In this document: one piece after another, positions 10,417-20,624 of the stretch
Layout: each line of letters begins with the position of its first letter
Numbering within the stretch: the stretch's first letter is position 1
DNA from: Incurvaria masculella
Taxonomy: Eukaryota > Arthropoda > Insecta > Lepidoptera > Incurvariidae
Direction of reading: 5' to 3'
DNA length: 64,000 bases
Assembly (NCBI GenBank): GCA_946894095.1
Contig: OX335655.1
Location: 18,848,001 to 18,912,000 of the forward strand
Translations under genes and position numbers: made by a program
Notes under the pieces: model-generated
Database searches by the model: none
What the model was told of the DNA's origin: nothing
What the model saw: the letters and a program-made list of their open reading frames with translations, nothing else

Positions 10417-10966
10417 TTAAGGTGGCCCAACCCGGCGGGCCTAACTCATTCGCTGGCACGGTACAAAACCGTGCTGTTGCGCTCTGGGACCTTCTCAGTT
10501 TCAAAGAATAAGACAGGCTCCGTGATGAGGAAGATGCAACATGTCCACAAAAAAGAAAATGTGCATAGTGTATGATTTGGTAAGATTTACGAAAATTTTA
10601 ATTTCAAAACGACTTATAGCTAAAAGTAAACCACGACCGCTGTAGTCAAAAATCTAACAAAAACCAAATAGATCATAAATCTTGATTAAATAAGCTATGT
10701 CTGATGACTAATCTTTTTACAATGTTCTTACTTTATCATTGCGTAATCCACCTCCAAAGTTATTGTATAAAACGCGCGAAAAATTCGAACTTTCGGACCT
10801 TATAACTTAGAAACCAAACACAATTTTACAATGCCAATGGTCATAAGACATCTAGTTCGATCAAATAAAGCAATTTTGAGCAAAATTTTGGATCTCTGAC
10901 AAGAAATATGGGCGTGATCTTCTTTCCCCTTTTGTATGGGTAGATCAGCGGGTTGGGCCACCTTAA
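10417..10966 (+). mobile_element. TTAA-flanked MITE C, copy 1
   Basis: A 542 bp element (10421-10962) between TTAA at 10417-10420 and TTAA at 10963-10966. The terminal inverted repeats are GGTGGCCCAACCC and GGGTTGGGCCACC. TTAA duplications are the rule for piggyBac-type transposases, so I infer it is mobilised by such an enzyme, although the terminal sequence is not the standard piggyBac one. It has no ORF. Five copies lie in this window. Confidence 0.88.
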
Positions 10967-11545
10967 CAATAATTCTCATCTTAATAAGATTACTTACCAA
11001 TTTGGTAGACTTCAAATTGGTCTTTTCTCCGTTATCATCACTACGTTACAAATGTGTACGGCGATATAATGTTGTAAGTCGCGTGGCGTAATTTTTTGCG
11101 CGCTCGTTGTATGGAAGTTATTTCCCCATACATTATTCACCTTCATGCTAGATACCCTGAAACTGAATGTTAATATTCTCCAAATGTAGCCCGAATATCG
11201 TTCTCTTACCCGTTTTTCCTTTCTCGCCCTTAACGGTACACATCCTGCGCATAATTCATTTCTTTCGAGGTAAAAAATATACTTTTACAAGTATCTACGG
11301 TCATTTTTAAATTTCGCTTCCGCCTGAAATTAATGTTTTGCATGTTTCATAAATATTCACACAATGTTAGCTCGAATTTATGTTAAACAGACGACAGCAC
11401 AGCATCCGGGTGACAGCGCAGGAATGTGATGGTGACAGTCTAGCAACGCTCAGCTAGCACGTCACATCATCAAGTCGTTTCTTTGTGGCTGGCCGTTGAT
11501 ATAATTATTCCAAAATTGTATGGTGGTGGTAGCATGATAAGGTTT
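10967..11545. other. Unassigned stretch
   Basis: No gene or repeat is recognised in this mostly AT-rich stretch. Confidence 0.35.
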
Positions 11546-11820
11546 GTTTTTAGGGTTCCGCACCCAAAGGTTGCCAACGGAACCCTATTACGAAGCCTCC
11601 GCTATCCGTCCGTCCGTATGTCAGCGTGCTGTATCTCATAAACCGTAATAGTTGGACAGCTGAATTTTGAATGTATTTCTATGGCCGCTATTACAACAAA
11701 TAGTATAAATAAAAAACCATAAAAATTAAATTACAAGATACAATATTTTTTTTTACACTTTTTATGATGGTACGGAACCCTTTGTTTGCGTGTGCGACTC
11801 TTACTTTGGCGGTTTTTTTT
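11546..11820 (+). mobile_element. Family A copy, diverged
   Basis: From TTTTTAGGGTTCCGCACCC to CTTTGGCGGTTTTTTTT. The CCGT tract is only two to three units, and this copy is among the most diverged. Confidence 0.8.
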
Positions 11821-12293
11821 TAAATTGAGGTTGACATTAATAATAACCGCAAAATTGAGGTAGCCATGCATGCGCTAGGGCACTAGGCAACTAGTACGGT
11901 CACAAAAAAATCCCTTCGAACGTTAGAATTACTCCTAAGTATTTTTAGGTGGCATATTATTTTTAATAAAATGTAAAAAAATGGGCTTTTTTACATTACA
12001 TCACAAGGAAAATTACATTGAAAGAACTTCCTACCTTTAGTCAGAAAAAGGTCATAAATGGTTTTTTTTAATTGAAATAATCAAATTAAAACTAGTTGGC
12101 CGCTAGAAAAGGAATCTATTATTATTATTATTCTAGTATATAATATATAATTATTAGAATTATATATAATTCTAATAATCAGACTTGCTTTGATAGCTGG
12201 TTTAATTGGGTTGCTTGGTAAGACTTTGCGGCTTCTCTATAGTCCAAACGCTTTAAACATAAAATATTCCACGTCAAATATGATGGATACATA
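11821..12293. other. AT-rich stretch
   Basis: An ATTATT-type microsatellite and an imperfect AT palindrome lie around 12118-12180. No gene is seen. Confidence 0.35.
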
Positions 12294-12448
12294 TACAGGG
12301 TGTCGTAACGGCCAGTACATTAATTTCGCCAGCGTAATCCTAATGTTTTTCCGAAAAAAAAAAGTTTAAAAAAAATCCTTAAAGTGTCTAGTTACCGAGA
12401 TATAAATGTTTAAATAAATGTTATGTCTAGTGTAATTTGATAAGGAAT

Positions 12449-12787
12449 TGTAACGGCTGAGAGGAGAGGTGCGAGCAATCTGGAGGGAGGAAGTAGGTTG
12501 CGGTGAGAAGAGGTGAGTTGAGGTGAGTAGAGGAGAGGAGAGGAGAGGTGAGGTGAGGTGAGGAGAGGAGAGGAGAGGAGAGGAGAGGAGAGGAGAGGAG
12601 AGGAGTGGAGAGGAGAGGAGAGGAGAGGTGGGGAGAGCAGGTGTGCGATGCGTGCGTGGGCAGTCGCGAGTGAATCATCGCATCGACACGACTGTTTTGC
12701 GAGTGATTTACAGGAACAATAAAATCTTTCCAGTATTGAAGTGCTGTTTTATTTCAGTTACCTTTTGGTTATAAAATATTCCTTACA
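12449..12787 (+). repeat. 5' LTR
   Basis: A 339-base LTR with a long GGAGA microsatellite (12530-12625) and an AATAAA signal at 12718-12723, and with TG..CA termini. The microsatellite makes an antisense Ser/Pro/Leu-rich frame that is not a gene. Confidence 0.88.
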
Positions 12788-13544
12788 TTCAGAAGCGGGA
12801 CGTGAACATCAATCGCTCACTAAAATCAAGCGAAATCGCGGATCTGGATTTTACGTGAAGTCAAAGAAAAATAAACTATCGGACGATTTTCAGGTAACTA
12901 GCGATACCACAAGCTCCTTTCAGCTAGATAGCGATTGCTTAAGAAACATAAGGAACAACCAAGTTAACGAGGCCATCAAAACATTGCTCGAAAATGGCGG
13001 TAGCACGAAAATTAATCAGGAGGTAAAATTTCATGATGCATCTAAACTAATTCCTGATTTCGACCCAGAGTGTCGAGACACCAACGTAAAGAGTTGGCTT
13101 AAAAAAATCGAGCAACTTGGTGAAATTTACAAGTGGAGTGATGAAATTAAGTCATTTAATTTGCAATCGAAGTTACAAGGTCAAGCACGGATTTGGTTTA
13201 ACCGCCTGGAAACCTATGATTATACCTGGGATGAATGGAAATCTATACTAAGCAAAGCATTTCCCCGACACCATGATTACGCCACGTTATTAGACGAACT
13301 CATGGCGCGAAAAAAAATGTCAAGTGAGACCATGACAAAGTATTTTCAAGAGAAGTTAGCCATGTGTTTTAGATGCCAACTAAGTGATCAAGCGGCAGTG
13401 TCGTGCATAATTCGAGGACTACCCCAAGAGTTACAGGCGAGCGCCCAAGCATTCCAATGTGTCCACCCTGAAGAGCTGTATGAGAGTTTTCTCTCCGCTT
13501 TCGACGCTTACCAAACAACACCAAAAGCTACGTCATCATCGTAA
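12741..13544 (+). pseudogene. Retrotransposon gag (capsid-like) frame
   Basis: The open frame begins inside the 5' LTR and runs to TAA at 13542. From about residue 90 it shows the features of the Retrotrans_gag family: FDPECRDTNVKSWLKKIE, then GQARIWFNRLE, YTWDEWKSIL and a ...MSSETMTKYFQEK helix. No good start codon exists downstream of the LTR and upstream of this domain, so the natural start is uncertain. No zinc knuckle follows in frame. Gag would form the particle that packages element RNA. It is marked as a pseudogene because the element lacks most of pol. Confidence 0.8.
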
Positions 13545-13747
13545 GAACGTCGCATGAATCGCGTGCACCGGAAGTCTCGTCGAACCAAAATAACAAAGAA
13601 GGAAACTATCATGCGGATAGAGTGGGCACGTCGCAGCAACATGTTCGTCGCCACAGGTAACAAGCAAAAATACGAGAAAGGTACAATTCATTTCTACCCT
13701 CAACGACACCTATCAGAAAATAGTGAAAGTGAATGAATGGTACATTT

Positions 13748-13846
13748 ATGAAGGGATATTTGGACACTGGCAGCGAGTTAAATATGATCGATAAAAATTC
13801 ACCTCAAGCATTAAAACTACAAGTTCACTTACAAATGCTACGTTAA
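13748..13846 (+). pseudogene. Retropepsin active-site relic
   Basis: A 33-codon frame contains LDTGSELNMI, the Asp-Thr-Gly active-site motif of retroviral-type aspartic proteases, and stops soon after. It is the only visible part of the protease domain and sits between gag and the SINE insertion. Confidence 0.65.
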
Positions 13847-14087
13847 AAGAATTTACGGGAAATTCAGTCCAAGCACTGGGTGAAGTCAAATTTCTACTTC
13901 TCATCGATGCCATTGTAATGAAGACCTCGGCATTAGCCACAGATAGTTGATGATACGGAGGTTCCTGTTGAAAGCAGTTTAGTGAGTGTAGCCGTTGAAG
14001 GTTTACCAGCGGAAGACGTTTGCACCGAGCCGAGATAGAACAGTATGAGGAAAGTCACTTATGATATAACGTTGGCGTATACCCCAT

Positions 14088-14263
14088 AGAGTGGAAGAAG
14101 GGCGAAACCATCATCCAAGCTGAGAGGTGCGAGGACACACGCGAGTTCAGGTCCAGCCTTGCAGTATATTCGTAAAGTGATTCTTTTTATTGGGCCCTTT
14201 CTTAGATTAATGTAGGACACGCTTCGCGGTCGATTATACATACATATCCCATTCCTTAGCATT
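14088..14263 (+). mobile_element. Second tRNA-derived SINE family (R), copy 1
   Basis: From GCCTTGCAGTATATTCG to the TATACATACATAT tail, this shares its body with a minus-strand copy at 56478-56658 (CCTTGCAGTATATTCGT, CGGTCGA.TATACATACAT). The 56478 copy has the clearer tRNA-like head. Here it sits between the protease and reverse transcriptase relics of the LTR element, so it inserted after that element. Confidence 0.6.
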
Positions 14264-14284
14264 TAATTCATTTCGAGAAAGCCT

Positions 14285-14422
14285 ATAAGTAAAAGGCCGT
14301 ATAGGTTAGCTCATACAGAGAGGGTGGTACTGAATAAAATCGACAGAAATTTGATTAAAAGCATCGAAGGAATGAAAGGGTACAAAAAGTTTTCAGGTAT
14401 TGGGGCTGTGATAAAATTGTGA
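14285..14422 (+). pseudogene. Reverse transcriptase N-terminal relic
   Basis: A 46-codon frame includes SKRPYRLAHTERVVLNKI, resembling the conserved PYRLS..E..v...i segment at the start of Ty3/gypsy reverse transcriptase. It ends at TGA, with no catalytic motif behind it. The deletion that removed the rest of pol starts here. Confidence 0.5.
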
Positions 14423-14527
14423 TTGGAGTGATGATGACATCGTCAATAGACATGATTTGATTGATTTACTGGAGGGTTAACCGGGCTTGTGCGCCAATTG
14501 CGGCGCAATTGTTTCAGGATGGCCGAC

Positions 14528-14861
14528 TGTAACGGCTGAGAGGAGAGGTGCGAGCAATCTGGAGGGAGGAAGTAGGTTGCGGTGAGAAGAGGTGAGTTGA
14601 GGTGAGTAGAGGAGAGGAGAGGAGAGGCGAGGTGAGGTGAGGAGAGCAGAGGAGAGGAGAGGAGAGGAGTGGAGAGGAGAGGAGAGGAGAGGAGAGGAGA
14701 GGTGGGGAGAGCAGGTGTGCGATGCGTGCGTGGGCAGTCGCGAGTGAATCATCGCATCGACACGACTGTTTTGCGAGTGATTTACAGGAACAATAAAATC
14801 TTTCCAGTATTGAAGTGCTGTTTTATTTCAGTTACCTTTTGGTTATAAAATAGTCCTTACA
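14528..14861 (+). repeat. 3' LTR
   Basis: This 334-base partner of the 5' LTR has a shorter GGAGA tract and reads ATAGTCC where the 5' LTR reads ATATTCC. It is followed directly by GAAT, the target duplication. Confidence 0.88.
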
Positions 14862-14878
14862 GAATGTTTGGTTTAGCT

Positions 14879-14965
14879 AAGGAAGGTCTTGGCATGGAAC
14901 CTAGATCCCACGTGGCGTATCAGGCTAATGGCATGACAGCAGGTGTGGATATTAGCCATACACAC
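14879..14965 (+). mobile_element. SINE tail fragment
   Basis: AAGGAAGGTCTTGGCATGGA through GTGTGGATATTAGCCAT matches the 3' part of the shared-body SINE in forward orientation. It lies just right of the LTR element. Confidence 0.6.
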
Positions 14966-15145
14966 AGCACTCCCACGTTCTCACAGACTGTAGCGACCTG
15001 GCGCCCTCTACTGAGAGCTGCTAGTTTCACATGCCACACATCAACAAACAGTTGCACAGAAGTTAGTTAACGCGGCGCTAGATGGCGCTACCAGCTGGAC
15101 ATGAAAGTCTATATCGCACTAACGAAGTTTCCCAGCAAGTTAACA

Positions 15146-15169
15146 CATATAGGTCTCAAGACCTATATG
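15146..15169. repeat. Perfect palindrome, 11-base arms
   Basis: CATATAGGTCT, spacer CA, then its exact reverse complement. It shares the core GGTCTCAAGACC with the larger palindrome 46 bases downstream. Confidence 0.85.
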
Positions 15170-15215
15170 ATGAAATGAATATAATATGAAATATATATAT
15201 AAAATATGAATATAA

Positions 15216-15261
15216 GATGAAAAGGTGGGTCAGGTCTCAAGACCTGACCCACCTTTTCATC
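15216..15261. repeat. Perfect palindrome, 22-base arms
   Basis: Arms 15216-15237 and 15240-15261 are exact reverse complements around a CA spacer. It lies within the TA-flanked element. Confidence 0.9.
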
Positions 15262-15623
15262 TCTCCACAAGACCGTTCGATTCTTTTTACACGAAATAAT
15301 TGAATTACTTTGTATGGAAAGTCCAACTTTTTATTTAGAGGATTTTCAGCAAAAAGTTATTAAACTTTTTTGTTTGTTTCAATCTTAATAATCATTTCCC
15401 AAATTTAATGTACTGCCGGTTACGACATCCTGTATAGGCGAATAGATCATCATCTGTCCAACCCTGCATATTATTAGTTTTAAAAACAGACTCGACAAGT
15501 ATTTCAACAATAAACAAACAGTTGCCTTCCAAATTTCGAATTAAATATTAATGATATGCAGTTGCTAGTGTTCTCATAATAATCATAATAATAATAACAA
15601 TCACTGTGGTTTGGTGGACAAAC

Positions 15624-16310
15624 CAGGATTTGACCTCCCTAAGGTTATGTACAGTTTTTATTCAGGTTTATTGTTTTAAGGTGGCCCAACCCGGCGGGCC
15701 GAACTCATTTGCGGTCACGGTACAAAACCGTGCTGTTGCGCTCTGGGACCTTCTCTGTTTCAAAGAATAAGACAGGCTCCGTGATGAGGAAGATGCAACC
15801 TGTCCACAAAAAAGACAATGTGCACTATAATATGATTTGGTAAGATTTACGAAAATTTTAATTTCAAAACAACTTGTAGCTAAAAGTAAACCACGACCGC
15901 TGTAGTCAAAAATCTAACGAAAACCAAATAGATTATAAATCTTGATTAAATAAGCTATGTCTGATGACTAATCTTTTTAAGATGTTCTTACTTTATCATT
16001 GCCTAATCCACCTCCAAAGTTATTGTATAAAACGCGCGAAAAATGGGAACTTTTGGACGTTACAACTTGGAAACCAAACACAATTTTACGATGCCAATGG
16101 TCATCAGACATCTAGTTCGATCAAATAAAGCTATTTTGAGCAACATTTTGGATCTCTGATAAGACATATTGGCGTGATCTTCTTTTCCCTGTTGTATGGG
16201 CAGATGAGCGGGATGGGCCACCTTAAGGCTTCTTTTTCATGTTCGTAATAAATAATGTAAGCCTAAAATTGTGATAAATAAATATTTACTGTAAGTAATA
16301 GTAAAAATAA
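15624..16310 (+). mobile_element. Non-LTR 3' UTR fragment interrupted by MITE C
   Basis: Flank 15624-15679 (AGGATTTGACCTCCCTAAGG...) and flank 16223-16310 (GGCTTCTTTTTCATG... AATGTAAGCCTAAAATTG) together align with the uninterrupted 3' UTR at 17287-17410. The MITE lies exactly at the TTAA that the intact copy carries at 17343-17346. Confidence 0.8.
15676..16226 (+). mobile_element. TTAA-flanked MITE C, copy 2
   Basis: The 543-base element occupies 15680-16222, flanked by TTAA on both sides, in the same orientation as copy 1. It has small changes, such as GGGATGGGCCACC at its right end. Confidence 0.9.
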
Positions 16311-16432
16311 TAACTGTGGGCAGTGCTGTTTTAGTTTGGCTTGACTTTAATTGACGGTTATGTTTAATTTCGCGTAAGCCAAAAATCTATGTTGTTGTAT
16401 CTACAGTTCCTACATATGGATAGAAAATATTA
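16311..16432. other. Short unassigned stretch
   Basis: Nothing is recognised between the retroelement tail and the GC-rich island. Confidence 0.35.
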
Positions 16433-16499
16433 ATGAGAACGGTAAAAATTCTTGGCCTTGCGATCAGTTGTATCGTCCATTCATTTCCCCAATTTTCCG

Positions 16500-16600
16500 C
16501 ACAGTTTCCCCTCCGCGGTGCAGCGGGCGCGCGGGCGGCGCCGCGGCGGGCGGGCGGACGGCGGGCGGGCGGACGGAGAGCGCGCGCCAGTCAAGGATTA
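16500..16600. promoter_or_regulatory. GC-rich, CpG-dense island
   Basis: A GCGGGCGG-type, CpG-dense block stands out from AT-rich surroundings. It could be a promoter or 5' UTR remnant or simple GC-rich repeat. No open frame in it has protein-like composition (Ala/Arg/Gly only). No adjacent gene supports a promoter role. Confidence 0.3.
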
Positions 16601-16754
16601 AAGCCGACGGATTTGAGCACCGCCACGGCTGTAAGCCGGAGTGCTTGCTCTTATATTGTATTGTATTGTTTATTCATCATCCATAGACAGTACACTAGAG
16701 AATAGTTGTAATGCTATAAATTACATTAATTTATATTAATAATAATAATAATAA

Positions 16755-17410
16755 TTAATAAGCGTTGAGTACTTGGAGCGGCACAATCAAGTAGCCAAAA
16801 TAGTTCATCAGCAACTTGCCTTTAAATACGGCCTCATTGACTCAGTGGTGCCATATTATAAATACAAACCGGAAGACGTGTTGGAGAAAGATGGCACTAA
16901 GCTATATTGGGATCGACCAATACAAACCGATAAGACAATTAAGTGCAATAAGCCCGATATTGTATTGGTCGATCCCAAGTCCAACGAGACCTTCCTCGTA
17001 GACATAACAATACCACATGACGAAAACCTCGACAGGGCCAAAAATGAGAAACTTATGAAATATTTAGACCTGGCCCACGAGGTTACCGCCATGTGGCGTG
17101 CACGGAAAACCACCATCGTGCCAATTGTTATGTCTACGAACGGCGTTGTCCCAAAGAATTTGGCCAAACACTTAGAAAAATTAGGTATCGATATTGGGCT
17201 CCGATTCCAGATGCAGAAAGCGGTTCTACTCTCGAACACGAGAATCGTTCGGCGGTTTCTGTCTCTGTAGCTCGGAGCGGTCTTACAGGATTTGTCCCAG
17301 GTGGGACCTCCGTAAGGTTTTCCAGTTTTAGGTTTATATTTTTTAAGGCTTATTTTTGTATTTTTGTATTAAATAATGTAAACCTAAAATTTGATAATAA
17401 ATATATACTG
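16755..17410 (+). pseudogene. C-terminal fragment of a non-LTR retrotransposon with restriction-like endonuclease (R2/R4 type)
   Basis: After an (AAT)n run, the frame opens at 16755 and reads YLERHNQVAKIVHQQLAFKY, then KPDIVLVD and FLVDITIPHDENL, then EKLMKYLDLAHEV, ending at TAG 17268-17270. The PD...(V)D.T spacing followed by K residues and the H..N.LA pattern fit the PD-(D/E)XK endonuclease that closes the single ORF of R2/R4/Dong-type elements. That enzyme nicks the target for reverse transcription. The frame is intact over about 172 codons, but everything upstream, including reverse transcriptase, is gone. The 3' UTR runs to about 17410. It is a classic 5'-truncated copy. Confidence 0.75.
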
Positions 17411-17499
17411 TGAATAATAATAAAATTATTTATTGTACACCTTTTAACAATGTTTACAATAGGCGGGCTTAATGCCGAAGGGCATTCTCTACCTACTAA
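17411..17499. other. Repeat-like junction sequence
   Basis: GGCTTAATGCCGAAGGGCAT resembles AATTAATGTCATAAGGTAT near 63593, so this is probably a fragment of a dispersed repeat. Confidence 0.35.
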
Positions 17500-17945
17500 C
17501 TTTTGGGATGTAGAGAGAGGTATTATGGCATTAGCAACTTTGTTAGTTGAAAGTAATTTAAACTGAGGGTTGCTGTTTCTATTGTTTTTTGTTCTTTGCC
17601 TAAATCTGTTCTATCAAGGAATTGTTAGGCAGTAGCATTTAGATCTAAGCCTGGTTTTCATCGATTTATAATAATCGACACTTAAAGGGCCTTAATTACT
17701 AAAGTGCCGATTATCTTGAACTGTTATTGAGTGCAAGCTGCTAATAAAGGTCCTTAACATGTGGCGACTAAGCTAATCAGCAGTAGGTGAAAAATGCAAA
17801 AGTGTAGTTCATAATTGTGGATGGAAAAAATATGTTATGTAAACCCGTGAAGTTCCTTTGCGGGTTCTTCTTTACTGGGTTGATCGAATCCGCGGATCTT
17901 TGTGACGTAACTTAGTGTAGTTCGACTACCTGAAAGTTTAAATAA
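17500..17945 (+). repeat. Dispersed repeat I, copy 1
   Basis: Segments of this stretch (TGCTGTTTCTATTGTT, AACCCGTGAAGTTCCTTTGC, TGATCGAATCCGCGGATC) recur in reverse at 20625-20880. An internal part (17640-17790) has a partner near 19310-19490 (TAAGCTAATCAG). It carries no ORF. I infer an old non-autonomous element. Confidence 0.6.
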
Positions 17946-18180
17946 ATAAAATAAAAAAAACTACACTGCACTCGGATTTGTCATATTTTAACATTAGCCA
18001 GTTTAGCAAAACAAAACACAACGAAGAAGAACTGGCAAGAAACTCCGCCGAATACGTCATCGGCCGGGATGTTTTTGGGCTGATTCAAACTTTATCTCAG
18101 TTCTCGAAATGTTTGTTCAATACATTGATTAGTTTACTACTAACACCACTTACTGTTTTTCTCCCTACTAACCATCAATA
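17946..18180 (+). repeat. Dispersed repeat with partner at 40565-40680
   Basis: The sequence CAAAACAAAACACAACGAAG followed by AACTGGCAAGAAACTCC is found in reverse at 40580-40630. No protein can be supported from it. Confidence 0.5.
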
Positions 18181-18530
18181 AAAAAAAACAATTCTAACAT
18201 ACGTCTGAGACAGCTCTAACCACGCTTCGCTCTATGGTTATACCTGCCACCTGCTTCACAGTCTTTGGCTAGTGCAGAGGGTAGAATTTAAAAATGATAT
18301 GTAACAGCCAAAGTTGTTTCAACTACATTGTATACCAATTATTTAAGGTACTTATTAATTAAAATGGTTTCTCTTTTTGCCTATATTAGCTTAATATAAT
18401 ATTAGATATGTAGTTTGTAAGATTTTTATTATATATGTAAAATGGCTTACTGAAATAAACATTTGTATTTGTAGTCATTGAGTATGATAGCTTGATGTTT
18501 AACACACATAATGTTTGTCAACTAGTTTAG
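18181..18530. other. Unassigned; possible retroelement tail
   Basis: GAAATAAACATTTGTATTTG at 18451-18470 looks like a polyadenylation signal with a short repeat tail. Nothing else is recognised. Confidence 0.3.
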
Positions 18531-18539
18531 GCGGACACT

Positions 18540-18880
18540 CGTTAGCCCAGTTGCATGGCGCCTTGTCAGTCGATTTATCGAAGAAACTTTGGGCGCGGTT
18601 GGGTTTTGGATGGGTGACTCTGTTTCTACCGTTGAGGCTGCCGTGGTTCGGATTTTACGTAAAATCCTTACTTACTAGGTGGTAGCGTTAATCCCGCTCG
18701 GGTTGGTATCGTCGCATTGAATGAACGATGGCCGAAACGGCAATGAACATTGGGCTTCTTTTCCATATAGTTCAATGTAGCCGAGCAATATAATTAAGAT
18801 TGTGAAAGCATTTAGTTTCCATGTGAAAGTGAAGCCTAATATGACAGCAGTTGTAGTACAGCCGTCCATGTACACTTCTC
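18540..18880 (+). mobile_element. 5S-headed SINE, diverged
   Basis: The head contains GGGTTTTGGATGGGTGAC (5S rRNA C-box region) preceded by a weak 5S A-box region. The body GTTCGGATTTTACGT, ACTAGGTGGTAGCGTTAATC and GTTCAATGTAGCCGAGC is the shared SINE body. Many substitutions show it is older than the copies at 44755 and 47641. Confidence 0.75.
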
Positions 18881-19640
18881 AAAAAAAAGGCAAACGAATT
18901 CACAAAGTCAATTTGCAAAGGAATCAAGGGAAGACCTATTCCCTTTTATTTGTGAGTTTATAAACCATGATATTACAACTATGTGTCGATCTACCACCCC
19001 GGAATCAAACCTTCTATCACCCAGGGCCGCCAGCCAGCTTCGATCATTGAAAATATCGATCAAAACAGCTCCATATTGGCTTCATTTATTCTTTCCCGCG
19101 GTGCGACGCGACGCCGCCGTGCGTCCGGCGGCAACGCCCAATCGGAATTAGTAAAGCGATGTCAAGTGTGCACGACTGTGCCGCGACTCAGGCTTTCGGC
19201 AGCTCTCTAAATTCGCCTTGGCGAATGGCGGCCATCCCCCACCCTGGCAAATTAATACATAGGTAACTAGCCAAAATGTGTAGTTTTCCGAGACACCGCA
19301 AGTAAACTAAGTCTGGTTTTCACCTAATACTGATTTATTTAAATCTAGACTGAAAGGTTATCTTGTATATAAAGTGCTGAATTTATGATCATGAGATGAT
19401 TTATGAGATGATTAAAAGTGCCCTTTGATGTGAGGATTAAGCTAATCAGTACTTGGTGGAAGAGACCGTGGTTTTCACCTAGGGCTATATTTTTAATAAT
19501 TACAGAGTAGTGAGAAGCCCTAGTATTATCTGGATGCTGGATGTTAGGGTTTTTATCCGAAGCCTCTAGTCCAAATCCGGCCGTATGAGTACCGTCCGCG
19601 AACAAACGGTGTGTTCTCAAATTCTTGTTAACTTTTTCCT
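18881..19640. other. Non-coding stretch with a CpG-rich core
   Basis: The stretch 19090-19240 is CpG-rich and contains CCAATCGG. It could be a promoter relic, but no exon is recognised beside it. The stretch 19310-19620 contains a piece related to 17640-17790. Confidence 0.3.
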
Positions 19641-20624
19641 TAGAATTTCGAAAAAGTATTCCGGAAACCTTACCCGTACCACACCGTCGACACTCCTCGT
19701 CTGTGTGAGATTCACCGTCGGCGCAGCGGCGGAGCGCGGCGCGCTACGAAACATCGCGAGGGGTATCACTCGACACAATGGGATTATTAAAATAAACCAG
19801 ACTGTACGAAATGATTATTAATTATTGTATGATCTTTTTTCAACACATGTTTACACCATCATTTGTTTAACTTTTAACAATAAACTTTTTATACATGGCT
19901 CACATTATAAGAACATAAACATAATTTTTAAGCTATGTTAAAATACATTAGTCATATAAATGATGGATCAAATATTAAGTACATTCAGGGGTTAACAAAT
20001 ACTTTATAATTCCGCTTTTTCATCTTAAAAGCTTTATCTTTAAAGCTTATAAGTTTCCCCCATTACTTAAAATGAAGAAAAAACACACAATCACTCCAAA
20101 AAATCACCACGTTGGTCGACAATGCACGTTGTAATAATAAATGACTCGGAGAGTACCAAACTAACGCGAGGATGCACAGTCAGTGACAACCTTTGAACGC
20201 AGTATTCCTGGGAAGATGCGGACTCGCCCCGCGCACTCCGCGCACCCCCGCACCACGCACACATAGCCGATAGCACACGCATAGAAATACACTCACAAGT
20301 GTCGCTTCTGTTACTTAGTTATTTATTCGGTGCCCGTACATCCGCCACGCGGAATTTCCGATGGCGCGCGGCGAGTAAAATCAAAGCGATTTTTTCAGGC
20401 TAACTAGAATTTTATCTACAATCTTTGCAGTTTCAGTCGGACTTGTAAACCTTTTTCAGAGGCGAAATTTATTAGTAAAAACTTGTGCTCTTGAATACAT
20501 AGGTAACACAATTTTCATGAGTTTTCCCGATTGTAAATGAAAGTTGAAATGAGTTTTTGTAGCTATATATGGTTGGCTAATACCATACCTACTGTATTTA
20601 TATCATTTCATTTTTTTTTCATTT
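19641..20624. other. Unassigned stretch with CpG-rich patches and a SINE tail
   Basis: CpG-rich patches lie near 19700-19770 and 20210-20390. A GGTTGGCTAATACCATACC piece at 20570-20590 is a SINE tail remnant. No exon could be supported. Confidence 0.3.

Larger units (their letters stand above)
12449..14861 (+). mobile_element. Internally deleted LTR retrotransposon (Ty3/gypsy-like)
   Basis: Two LTRs (12449-12787 and 14528-14861) start TGTAACGG and end CTTACA. They flank 1740 bases of internal sequence, and a 4-base target duplication GAAT sits at 12445-12448 and 14862-14865. The LTRs are nearly identical apart from the GAGAG repeat length and one substitution before CCTTACA, so insertion was recent. 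The interior keeps a gag frame, a protease active-site relic and a short piece like the start of reverse transcriptase. Most of pol and all of integrase are missing. I do not recognise a standard primer-binding site or polypurine tract. It must be mobilised in trans, if at all. Confidence 0.85.
12294..15434. mobile_element. TA-flanked DNA element hosting nested insertions
   Basis: The left end (12294-12323) and right end (15405-15434) are 30-base terminal inverted repeats that differ at about four positions. Each starts CAGG(G/A)TGTCGTAAC just inside a TA dinucleotide. TA target sites and a CAG start fit the Tc1/mariner group. Between the ends lie an LTR retrotransposon (12449-14861) and a SINE fragment (14879-14965). 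Without these, the element itself would be about 640 bases and non-coding. Confidence 0.7.

Noticed and set aside
10421..10962. Possible transposase-coding element
   Set aside because: The five copies of MITE C contain no open frame of useful size. They are non-autonomous.
12427..12678. Minus-strand Ser/Leu/Pro-rich protein
   Set aside because: It lies over the GGAGA microsatellite of the LTR and recurs over the other LTR at 14477-14752. It is not a gene.
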